Shown here: positions 51,664-59,760 of the stretch, one piece after another
How the letters are laid out: every line of letters starts with the position of its first letter
Numbering within the stretch: position 1 is the first letter of the stretch
DNA from: an uncultured Blautia sp.
Lineage (GTDB): Bacteria; Bacillota; Clostridia; Lachnospirales; Lachnospiraceae
Length of the DNA: 64,000 bases
Direction: 5' to 3'
NCBI GenBank assembly: GCA_934424575.1
Contig: CAKRXU010000004.1
Coordinates: 74,417-138,416 of the forward strand
Position numbers and translations under genes: made by a program
The notes under the pieces: generated by a model
What the model was told of the DNA's origin: nothing
The model's input: the letters and a program-made list of their open reading frames with translations, nothing else
The model's database searches: none

Positions 51664-52938
51664 ATGAAAATGAAAAAACTCACAGCAATGGCAATGGCAG
51701 CATTAACAGCAGCAACCATGATCCCGTCCGTACCGGTCATGGCAGCAGACGGCGGAAAGGTTTACTATCTGAACTTCAAACCAGAAGCAGATGAAGCATG
51801 GCAGAACCTGGCAAAAGCTTACACAGAAGAAACAGGAACAGAAGTAACAGTTGTAACAGCAGCATCTGGACAGTATGAGACAACACTTCAGTCCGAAATG
51901 GCAAAGAGCGATGCTCCGACACTGTTCCAGGTAAACGGACCGGTTGGACTTAAGAACTGGAAAGATTACTGCTATGATCTGGCAGATGCAGAAATCACAA
52001 AGGGACTTACCTCTGATGCTTACGAACTCAAAGACGGAGATGCTGTAGATGGTATCGCATATGTAATCGAATCCTATGGTCTGATCACAAACAAAACTTT
52101 ACTTGAAAAAGCAGGATATTCTCTGGACGATATCAAGAGCTATGACGACCTGAAGAAAGTAGCAGATGATATCCAGGCAAGAAAGGACGAGCTTGGAGTA
52201 AAAGGTGCTTTCACATCCGCAGGTATGGACGGTTCCTCTGACTGGAGATTCAAAACACATCTTGCAAACCTTCCAATCTACTACGAGTACAAAGAAGACG
52301 GAATCGATGATACAGAGGCAATCAAAGGAACATATCTTGACAACTACAAGAATCTGTTTGATCTGTACATTACAGATTCTACATGTGACGGAGCTGAGCT
52401 TTCTGCAAAGACAGCAGATGACTCCAGAAACGAATTTGTAAACGGCGAAGCAGTATTCTATCAGAATGGTACCTGGGAATATGCAGAACTGGCCAAGACA
52501 TACGGAGATGACGAGCTTGCAATGATCCCGATCTACTTTGGTGTAGATGATGAGAATGAGGGACTTGCAACAGGTACAGAAAACTACTGGTGCGTAAACA
52601 AGAATGCATCTGACGAAGATGTTCAGGCAACTCTGGACTTCATGAACTGGTGTGTAACCTCTGAAACAGGAACAAAATCCATGGCAGATGATATGGGATT
52701 CACAATTCCTTTCGAAACAGCACAGGAGTCCACAAACGTATTCGTAAAACAGGATGCTGAATATACAGAAGCTGGAAAAACACCTGTTTCATGGAACTTC
52801 ACAACAATGCCATCTGAAGAGTGGAAAAACGGACTTGGAACAGCTCTTACCGCATATGCAGCAGGCACAGGTTCATGGGATGATGTTGTAAGTGCATTCG
52901 TTGACGGATGGGCTACAGAGAAGGCTCTCTCCGAGTAA
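51664..52938 (+). CDS. Carbohydrate ABC transporter substrate-binding protein (CUT1)
   Basis: 424 residues of the extracellular solute-binding family 1. A Sec signal peptide ends near PVMAADG, with no lipobox cysteine. The sugar-binding-protein pattern LAKAYTEETGTEVTVVTAASGQYETTL opens the mature chain, and FVNGEAVFYQNGTWEYAEL near residue 260 is the usual aromatic ligand segment. It heads an operon with two permeases, but no ATPase. The sugar is unknown; an oligosaccharide is typical for CUT1. A strong AAAGGAG site precedes the ATG. Confidence 0.92.
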   Translation: MKMKKLTAMAMAALTAATMIPSVPVMAADGGKVYYLNFKPEADEAWQNLAKAYTEETGTEVTVVTAASGQYETTLQSEMAKSDAPTLFQVNGPVGLKNWKDYCYDLADAEITKGLTSDAYELKDGDAVDGIAYVIESYGLITNKTLLEKAGYSLDDIKSYDDLKKVADDIQARKDELGVKGAFTSAGMDGSSDWRFKTHLANLPIYYEYKEDGIDDTEAIKGTYLDNYKNLFDLYITDSTCDGAELSAKTADDSRNEFVNGEAVFYQNGTWEYAELAKTYGDDELAMIPIYFGVDDENEGLATGTENYWCVNKNASDEDVQATLDFMNWCVTSETGTKSMADDMGFTIPFETAQESTNVFVKQDAEYTEAGKTPVSWNFTTMPSEEWKNGLGTALTAYAAGTGSWDDVVSAFVDGWATEKALSE

Positions 52939-52966
52939 TCAAAATAACATGTAATCAATCATCGGG

Positions 52967-52989
52967 AGGAGGCGAGGTTCTTGCCTCCT
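52967..52989 (+). terminator. Hairpin between binding-protein and permease genes
   Basis: AGGAGGC / GCCTCCT with a nine-base loop and no T run. Like the hairpin at 3237, it may partly stop or stabilise mRNA so that the binding protein is made in excess. Confidence 0.6.
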
Positions 52990-53027
52990 TCTACAGGTTT
53001 TATTATGAGGGAAAGAGGAGAATTAAA

Positions 53028-53882
53028 ATGGTAGGAAGAACGATCAAAAAGTGGTGGCCGATTTTTGTATTGCCGACTTTTGCGGCATTTGTTATCGGTT
53101 TCCTTTGGCCTTTTATCTGGGGCATTTATCTTTCATTTTGTAAATTTACAACTGTAAACGATGTAACCTTTGTTGGCTTTTCAAACTATTCCAAGATCTT
53201 ACTGGATAATACCTTCAGTCATTCGTTCTGGCTGACCGTTGTATTTGCTTTTGTTTCCAGTATTCTGATCAATGTGCTGGCATTTTCCATCGCACTGGTA
53301 CTTACCAAGGGATACAGAGGAACCAATGCATTCCGTACCGTATTCTTTATGCCGAACCTGATCGGTGGTATCGTACTTGGATATATCTGGCAGACACTGT
53401 TAAACGGACTGCTTTCCAAATGGGGACAGCCTCTGCTTTCACTTTCTGCAAGAAACGGATTTATCGGTATGCTGATCCTTCTGATGTGGCAGCAGATCGG
53501 ATATATGATGATCATCTACATAGCAGGTCTGAACAACGTTTCTCCTGATCTGGTCGAAGCAGCACAGATCGACGGTGCGACAAGCAGACAGATCCTGTTC
53601 AAGATCAAGATCCCGATGATCATGCCGTCTGTTACAATCTGTACTTTCCTGACTCTGACAAACGGATTCAAGATGTTTGACCAGAACCTTTCTCTTACAG
53701 GAGGAGATCCGGGCAAACAGTCACAGTTACTGGCTTTGAATATTTATGATACATTTTATGCAAGAAGCGGTGCTCAGTGGAAGGGTATCGGCCAGGCAAA
53801 AGCAGTTGTATTCTTCCTGTTGGTTGTAGCAATCGCACTGATCCAGCTCCGTGCAACATCATCTAAGGAGGTGCAGCAGTAA
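53028..53882 (+). CDS. Carbohydrate ABC transporter permease (MalF/MsmF type)
   Basis: 284 residues with six membrane helices. The EAA-loop motif facing the ATPase is VEAAQIDGATSRQILFKIKIPMI near residue 180. It follows the binding-protein gene; ATG 53028 has AGAGGAG six bases upstream, and the longer open frame from 52908 overlaps the upstream gene. It pairs with the next permease. Confidence 0.93.
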   Translation: MVGRTIKKWWPIFVLPTFAAFVIGFLWPFIWGIYLSFCKFTTVNDVTFVGFSNYSKILLDNTFSHSFWLTVVFAFVSSILINVLAFSIALVLTKGYRGTNAFRTVFFMPNLIGGIVLGYIWQTLLNGLLSKWGQPLLSLSARNGFIGMLILLMWQQIGYMMIIYIAGLNNVSPDLVEAAQIDGATSRQILFKIKIPMIMPSVTICTFLTLTNGFKMFDQNLSLTGGDPGKQSQLLALNIYDTFYARSGAQWKGIGQAKAVVFFLLVVAIALIQLRATSSKEVQQ

Positions 53883-54718
53883 TGGAAAATAAGAAAAAGA
53901 ATCCGGTGGCTTCCGTCATTCTGACGCTGATCTGCATCCTCTGGATGTATCCGATCGTACTGATCTTAATCAACTCTTTAAAGAAAGAAGTTGCGATCAC
54001 AACTTCAGGTGTATTCAGTCTTCCTACAGCTGAGACATGGAATGGCGTTGCAAACTTTGTGGCAAGTGTTACACAGATGGATTTCCTCAAATCCTTCTGG
54101 TACAGCCTTGTGATCTCAGTAATGTCCGTTGTTCTGATCATGCTGTGCTGCTCTATGGCAGCCTGGTACGTTGTTCGTGTAAATGGAACATTATCCAAGA
54201 TTTTCTATTACCTCTGCGTATTTAGTATGGTAGTACCGTTCCAGATGGTTATGTTCACACTGGCAAAAACAGCTGACACCTTACGTCTGAATAATCCATA
54301 TAACATTTGTATTATCTATCTTGGATTTGGTGCAGGCCTGGCAGTCTTTATGTTTACAGGATTTGTAAAGGGTATCCCGCTTGAAATTGAGGAAGCGGCT
54401 CTGATCGATGGCTGTACACCTCTGCAGGTATACTTCAAGGTTCTGATCCCGATCCTGAAACCAACAATTATCTCCACCGCAATTCTGGAACTGATGTGGG
54501 TATGGAATGACTACCTTCTGCCGACACTGGTACTGGATATCAAGAAATATCGTACCATTCCGATGGCAGTCCAGTATTTCCGCGGAAGCTTCGGACATGT
54601 GCAGATGGGACCGATGATGGCAAGTATCATGATCGATATCATTCCGATCATCATCGTATATCTGGTATGCCAGAAACACATTATCGAAGGTGTTGTAGCC
54701 GGCGCAGTCAAAGGCTGA
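53882..54718 (+). CDS. Carbohydrate ABC transporter permease (MalG/MsmG type)
   Basis: 278 residues, six membrane helices, EAA loop EEAALIDGCTPLQVYFKVLIPIL near residue 168. Its ATG overlaps the stop of the first permease (TAATG), and GGAGG lies inside that gene. No ATP-binding subunit is encoded nearby, so a shared MsmK-type ATPase from elsewhere is needed, as is usual for CUT1 systems in Firmicutes. Confidence 0.93.
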   Translation: MENKKKNPVASVILTLICILWMYPIVLILINSLKKEVAITTSGVFSLPTAETWNGVANFVASVTQMDFLKSFWYSLVISVMSVVLIMLCCSMAAWYVVRVNGTLSKIFYYLCVFSMVVPFQMVMFTLAKTADTLRLNNPYNICIIYLGFGAGLAVFMFTGFVKGIPLEIEEAALIDGCTPLQVYFKVLIPILKPTIISTAILELMWVWNDYLLPTLVLDIKKYRTIPMAVQYFRGSFGHVQMGPMMASIMIDIIPIIIVYLVCQKHIIEGVVAGAVKG

Positions 54719-54738
54719 TAATTACATAACGAAAATTT

Positions 54739-54774
54739 AGTCTCCGGGAAGAAATATTCTTTCCGGGGACTTTG
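54739..54774 (+). terminator. Intrinsic terminator after the permease genes
   Basis: AGTCTCCGGGAA pairs with TTCCGGGGACT (one bulge, one G-U), then TTT. It separates the transporter from the two-component genes. Confidence 0.7.
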
Positions 54775-54783
54775 TGGTATAAT
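54775..54783 (+). promoter_or_regulatory. Extended -10 promoter of the two-component operon
   Basis: TGGTATAAT (TGN plus perfect -10) directly after the terminator; no good -35 is visible. The start codon follows about 37 bases later. Confidence 0.55.
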
Positions 54784-54819
54784 GAAAAAGATAAATATAA
54801 GACACAGACAGGAGAATCC

Positions 54820-56349
54820 ATGACAAACGTTTTAATTGTAGATGACGAAAAAATCGAACGAGAGGGGCTGAAATATCTGCTTTCCAGAGAGGAAGGAGAG
54901 CGTACCGTCTTTGAAGCGGCCAACGGCAAACAGGCATTACAGGTTCTGCACTCCGAGGATATCCAGCTTCTTCTGACAGATATCAAGATGCCGCACATGA
55001 CCGGCCTGGAACTTTCAAAGAAAGCCAAAGAAGAAAATCCCAACCTCCAGATCGTCATATTCAGCGGCTTCAGCGACTTCACCTTTGCGCAGGAGGCGAT
55101 CCGCTACGGTGTGACCGAATACATCCTCAAACCGGTAAATCCGGATGATTTCCACAAAGTGTTGGAGCGCGCAGAGAGCGAGATCAGCAAACGAAGAAAA
55201 AAAGAAAGCCGCGAGATCAAAGAGAAAAACTTCCTTCAACAGTATTTTCTCCAGAGCTATCTCTACTCCGGCAAAAAAGAGATCCTGCAAAAAGCCGGCG
55301 AACTCATTGATCTGGACAAGTGGAACAGCTGGCACTGCGCGATCCTGATCGAGTCAGATGTGGCACTTTTTGATACAGCAGAAGAAAATCTGGAACAGGA
55401 ACTGCAGAAGGAACTCCACAGGATGTTTTTCTACCTGAACCTGAATGCAAGACAGTCACTCATTCTGTTCCAGGATGTGTACTGCGATTATCAGCTTGTG
55501 GCAAATCATATCTATAATTTCCTGAAACGTGAGTACATGGAGCGGTTTTATCTTGCCGTGAGCAGGAAGTTTGACGGATGTGAAAGTCTTCCATCTGTTC
55601 TGGAGCAGCTGGAACAGCAGATGGAGGAGAAATTCTATCATCCGGACAAGCATGTGTTTACCAATGAGGATGAAGTGCTTGGCATGGCAGTCGGAGAAGT
55701 GCAGGATTCTCAGCTTATGCAGGCGATTTCTGAGGATATCACCCGCAAGGATATAGAACAGCTCTGGAGACATTTTGAATGCCTTAAGGAAAAATACCAT
55801 GATAACACCCAGTATTCTGCGATGTATATCAAATTTGTATTTTCTAACGTGATCCAGGAGCTTTTTCAGGAAAACCAGTTTTCCGGTGAGCACAAACTGG
55901 ATCACGAGATCGAACGCCTCTATAACTGCAGGAATATTATGGAGATCCTTTCTGTGACAGAGGACAATATCAAAGAGTACGAGGCTTTTCTGGACCGTTC
56001 CATGAACAGTTCAAGGAATGAAGTGACCGCCGTCAAGAATTATATCTATCAGCATTATGAAGAAGACCTGAATCTGGAAATGCTGGCGGAAAAAGTATAT
56101 CTGTCTTCCGGTTATCTGAGCTTTATCTTCAAAAAAGAAACAGGAATGAATCTTAATCGTTATATTCGTGTGTTCCGCATGGAAAAAGCCAAAGATCTTC
56201 TGTGCAGTACCAATATGAAGGTGGCGCAGATCAGTGAAAAAGTAGGATTTGCAAATGTCTCTTACTTCTGCCGGAGTTTCCGGGATTACTATGGAAGCAG
56301 TCCGGAATCTTACAGGAAAGGAACCGGAGAGGATGAACAGACTTCATAA
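54820..56349 (+). CDS. YesN-type response regulator with AraC DNA-binding domain
   Basis: 509 residues. The receiver domain has VDDEKIEREGLKYLL, the phospho-acceptor Asp54 in LLTDIKMPHMTG, and the lysine in YILKPVN. A middle region of ~250 residues is typical of YesN proteins. Two helix-turn-helix units of AraC type end the chain (LEMLAEKVYLSSGYLSFIFKKETG and VGFANVSYFCRSFRDYYGSSPESYR). It starts at ATG 54820 after AGGAG and overlaps the kinase gene by 17 bases. It probably controls the adjacent CUT1 transporter. Confidence 0.93.
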   Translation: MTNVLIVDDEKIEREGLKYLLSREEGERTVFEAANGKQALQVLHSEDIQLLLTDIKMPHMTGLELSKKAKEENPNLQIVIFSGFSDFTFAQEAIRYGVTEYILKPVNPDDFHKVLERAESEISKRRKKESREIKEKNFLQQYFLQSYLYSGKKEILQKAGELIDLDKWNSWHCAILIESDVALFDTAEENLEQELQKELHRMFFYLNLNARQSLILFQDVYCDYQLVANHIYNFLKREYMERFYLAVSRKFDGCESLPSVLEQLEQQMEEKFYHPDKHVFTNEDEVLGMAVGEVQDSQLMQAISEDITRKDIEQLWRHFECLKEKYHDNTQYSAMYIKFVFSNVIQELFQENQFSGEHKLDHEIERLYNCRNIMEILSVTEDNIKEYEAFLDRSMNSSRNEVTAVKNYIYQHYEEDLNLEMLAEKVYLSSGYLSFIFKKETGMNLNRYIRVFRMEKAKDLLCSTNMKVAQISEKVGFANVSYFCRSFRDYYGSSPESYRKGTGEDEQTS

Positions 56350-58036
56350 GTGGATCAAAAACATGAAATACCGGCACAAGCTGACGATTCTTCTGGTCGT
56401 GACTGCCCTGGTGCCGATGACAGTTCTTGCCCTTTATGCCCACAGCAGACAGAGTACGATGGTCCGAAGCAGTGATCTGGAGGATATGCAGTCGATCATC
56501 GACCAGACGAAGGAGAGTATTGACAGTCAGACTGCCGTTTACAGCAGTCTTTTGAATTATCTTACTTATTCACCGGATATTGAGGAGATCATCAAGGAAA
56601 AAAATATTGACAATTATACTGCCTATGAGAAATACAATGAAATCGCAGATCCTCTTCTGTCAGTACCGAAATCTTATCATGATGCCATTAACAGGATCCA
56701 GCTGTTTGCACGGAGTATTCAGGTAGAGCATGAATATACACTGGTTCCACTTGCCAAAATGAAAGAAGAATGGTGGAGCAGTGAGCTTCAGGATGATGTA
56801 AGGATACAGTGGCTGGTGAATCTTGAGAGCAAAGAGGTGGCGGCAGTCCGTATGATCTACGATGATCAGGCTCTGGACGCGGCAATCTGTATTGCACTGG
56901 ATTACGATAAGATCTTTCAGCCGCTGACGAATATTCTCACAGAGGAAAACGGAGGAATGGTCACAGATGAGGATGGTAGAATTCTATACAACAAAAGTGA
57001 GCTTGAAGACATTGAACTGAAAAAATCGGATGACAGGGACACTGCTCTTGAAAAGATCAATCAGGAATGTGCTTACACAATGGCAGAAAGTGAAGAAAAT
57101 AACTGGGGTTTTTATCTCTACAAAAGTCAGCGGGCAATTTCAGGTTCTGTCCGGAGACTGCTGCTGGAAGAAATTCCGCTGATGGCGGCCTGCTGTCTGA
57201 TCACGTTGGTTCTGGGGCTGTCTTTTTCCAGGATTTTTACAAGAAAGATTGAAGAACTTACCAGAAACATGGATAAGGTGAACCATGGAAGCAGGGAGGT
57301 TACAGTCAGCAGTGATTCGGAAGACGAGGTTGGTATTCTGATCAACAGCTTCCGAAGGATGATGGATGAAATCAACCGTCTGATCGATGAAGTATATGTC
57401 AATAAGATTGCATTGAAAGAATATGAACTGAAAGCACTGCAGGCACAGATCAATCCACATTTTCTGTACAATACGCTGTCCATGATGAACTGGATGGCAA
57501 TCCGCAGCGGACAGATGGAGATCAGTAAAGTGACCCTTGCACTCTCGACTTTTTACAGAACAGCACTCAGTAAAGGCGAGGACATGGTCACGGTCGAAAA
57601 CTGTATCCGGAATATGGAGGCATATCTGGAGATCCAGCTTACCATGCATGACAACAACTTCACCGTAGAATGGGAGACAGACCCGGAGATCAAGAATGAA
57701 AAAATGCCGAAACTTCTTCTCCAGCCAGTTGTAGAAAACGCGATCGAACACGGCATTGACGAAAAAGAAGAGGGCGACAAAAAGATTTCCCTGTCGTTCA
57801 GAGGCATAGGAGATGATGTCGTGATCACCGTTCGTGACAACGGAATGGGAATGGAACAGGAAAAAGCAGAGACACTTGTCACTTATCAGGCGAAGGGGTA
57901 TGGGCTTAAGAATGTCAATGACCGTATCCGACTGCTCTACGGGGAGGGATACGGGATCCGGATCTTCAGCGCACCCGGTGAGGGAACAAATGTCGTGATG
58001 AGATTCCCGAAGGAGGGCAAGAAACATGAAGACTAA
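56333..58036 (+). CDS. YesM-type sensor histidine kinase
   Basis: 567 residues. Two membrane helices (about residues 17-37 and 285-305) flank an extracellular sensor domain of ~250 residues, followed by HAMP. The phospho-acceptor histidine is in LQAQINPHFLYNTLSMMNW, and the ATPase domain has NAIEHGID, DNGMGM and GYGLKNVNDRI. YesM kinases sense carbohydrates, often with a binding protein. Start at ATG 56333 with GGAGAGG upstream, inside the regulator gene. It overlaps the next gene by 11 bases. Confidence 0.93.
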   Translation: MNRLHKWIKNMKYRHKLTILLVVTALVPMTVLALYAHSRQSTMVRSSDLEDMQSIIDQTKESIDSQTAVYSSLLNYLTYSPDIEEIIKEKNIDNYTAYEKYNEIADPLLSVPKSYHDAINRIQLFARSIQVEHEYTLVPLAKMKEEWWSSELQDDVRIQWLVNLESKEVAAVRMIYDDQALDAAICIALDYDKIFQPLTNILTEENGGMVTDEDGRILYNKSELEDIELKKSDDRDTALEKINQECAYTMAESEENNWGFYLYKSQRAISGSVRRLLLEEIPLMAACCLITLVLGLSFSRIFTRKIEELTRNMDKVNHGSREVTVSSDSEDEVGILINSFRRMMDEINRLIDEVYVNKIALKEYELKALQAQINPHFLYNTLSMMNWMAIRSGQMEISKVTLALSTFYRTALSKGEDMVTVENCIRNMEAYLEIQLTMHDNNFTVEWETDPEIKNEKMPKLLLQPVVENAIEHGIDEKEEGDKKISLSFRGIGDDVVITVRDNGMGMEQEKAETLVTYQAKGYGLKNVNDRIRLLYGEGYGIRIFSAPGEGTNVVMRFPKEGKKHED

Positions 58037-59723
58037 ATGGAAACTGCCCGTGATCCTGGGATGTATCGTAAGCATGATGTTAAGCGGATGCAGCAGTGTC
58101 TCCAGAGAGACAGATAAGAGTGAAACATCGACAGAAACAGAAAACACAGCTTCCGCAAAAGAAACTGTCCGCACCGGTACCTGGGAAACAGCCGCGCAGA
58201 CACCTTATGGAGCATATCCGGAGCTTGTAACCTATACTCTGGGACAGATGAGCGGTACAAACAATTCGAACCTCCCGGATGGAAATACTTACGAAGACAA
58301 TGCCTACACCCGTTATCTCCGAAAGATGCTGAACATCCAGAACAAAAACGTCTACATGGAGAGAGAAGACCGTTACGATGAATTCGTAAATATCCTGGTC
58401 AAAGACCAGACGCTCCCGGATGTTCTGGTGGTGTCGGACAGAGAAACACTCAAAGAACTGGTCGATAATGATCTGGTGGCAGATCTGAGTGAGGTTTACG
58501 AAAATTGCACTTCCAAACGAATCAAAGAAATGTTTGAGAGCTACGGAAGCGACCTTCTGGATTCTGTGAGATTTAACGGAAAACTGATGGCGATCCCGGA
58601 GACTGTCACAGACCATGGACCGCGTCTGATGTGGCTGCGCAAGGACTGGATCGAAGAACTGGGGCTGGAAGAACCCAAAACGCTGGAAGATGCATTTGAT
58701 ATCGTGGAGGCATTTACAGAAAACCGTATGGGAACAGAAGACGGAGAAGACCCGATCGGCCTTGTCTGTGACACTGATCTGGTGGGAAGTACCAGTTCCA
58801 GTTATTCTGTCGATCCTGTTTTTGATAAATTCCATGCAAGCCCGCAGAGGTGGATCAACCAGAATGGAGAGATCGTTTATGGCTCTCTGACAGAAGAAAC
58901 AAAAAACGCCCTCAGCTATCTGCATGAACTCTACGAACGTGGTGTACTGGATCAGAACTTTGCCCTGCGCGCGCAGAACAATCTCAGAGATCTGGTGGTA
59001 AATGGAAACTGCGGAGCTTTTTTTGGACTCTGGTGGACGCCGAACAATCCTCTGATGGATGTCTATGAGACAGACCCGGAAGCGGACTGGCAGCCATATT
59101 ATCTGCAGGAAGCAGACTGGCAGAATGTGTATGATACCTTCCGCGATAATAAATATGTTGTTGTACGTAAGGGTTATGAGCATCCGGAGATCGTGATGAA
59201 GATCATCAGTGTGCTGTTTGACTACACCAGATATGGAGCGCAGGATGCAGACGAGGTGAATGCATATTTTGCCCTGAATGTCGATCCGACGGCAAGACCG
59301 CTGGTCATCAACATTGATTATAATGAGGCGACGTTCCAGATCACCAAGGATATCCAGAGCGTGATGAGTGGCATGCGAAAAGAAACAGATTTAAGTGCGA
59401 TCGAGAAATCCTACTATGATGCAGCAGAAAAATTTATCCAGAGAAGATCAGAGACAGCAGAGGACTGGGCGGCATACGAGTCCAGACTTGCAGCAGTCGG
59501 GCGGCTGATCGAGGGAAATTACCGGACGACTGCGAAGCGGTATCTGGATGACAGTGACGGCGAGATCCCGAAATCACTTCAGCAGTTAGAAAAAGACAGC
59601 TTTATCCAGATCATCATGGGCGTACAGCCAGTTGATTATTTTGACGAGTTTGTAAAAGAATGGTATGAACAGGGTGGTGAAGAGCTGACAGAACAGATCC
59701 GAAAGTCTAATCCAGGAGAATAA
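58026..59723 (+). CDS. Extracellular solute-binding lipoprotein linked to the two-component system
   Basis: 565 residues. Signal peptide with the lipobox MMLSGC at about residue 21, a Ser/Thr/Glu-rich linker, then a large solute-binding-like fold (VLVVSDRETLKELVDNDLVADL, LMWLRKDWIEELGLEEPKTLEDAF) like LipO/LplA-type binding proteins. No permease genes follow; it is translationally coupled to the kinase gene. It may present sugar to the kinase as a co-sensor, or serve the transporter at 51664. The C-terminal ~120 residues are helical. It ends at a strong terminator. Confidence 0.85.
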   Translation: MKTKWKLPVILGCIVSMMLSGCSSVSRETDKSETSTETENTASAKETVRTGTWETAAQTPYGAYPELVTYTLGQMSGTNNSNLPDGNTYEDNAYTRYLRKMLNIQNKNVYMEREDRYDEFVNILVKDQTLPDVLVVSDRETLKELVDNDLVADLSEVYENCTSKRIKEMFESYGSDLLDSVRFNGKLMAIPETVTDHGPRLMWLRKDWIEELGLEEPKTLEDAFDIVEAFTENRMGTEDGEDPIGLVCDTDLVGSTSSSYSVDPVFDKFHASPQRWINQNGEIVYGSLTEETKNALSYLHELYERGVLDQNFALRAQNNLRDLVVNGNCGAFFGLWWTPNNPLMDVYETDPEADWQPYYLQEADWQNVYDTFRDNKYVVVRKGYEHPEIVMKIISVLFDYTRYGAQDADEVNAYFALNVDPTARPLVINIDYNEATFQITKDIQSVMSGMRKETDLSAIEKSYYDAAEKFIQRRSETAEDWAAYESRLAAVGRLIEGNYRTTAKRYLDDSDGEIPKSLQQLEKDSFIQIIMGVQPVDYFDEFVKEWYEQGGEELTEQIRKSNPGE

Positions 59724-59727
59724 AATA

Positions 59728-59760
59728 AGCGGACGCGCCATTGACGCGTCCGCTAAATAT
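59728..59760. terminator. Terminator between the lipoprotein gene and glgP
   Basis: AGCGGACGCG / CGCGTCCGCT, ten perfect pairs, with T/A-rich flanks on both sides; it serves both converging genes. Confidence 0.9.
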
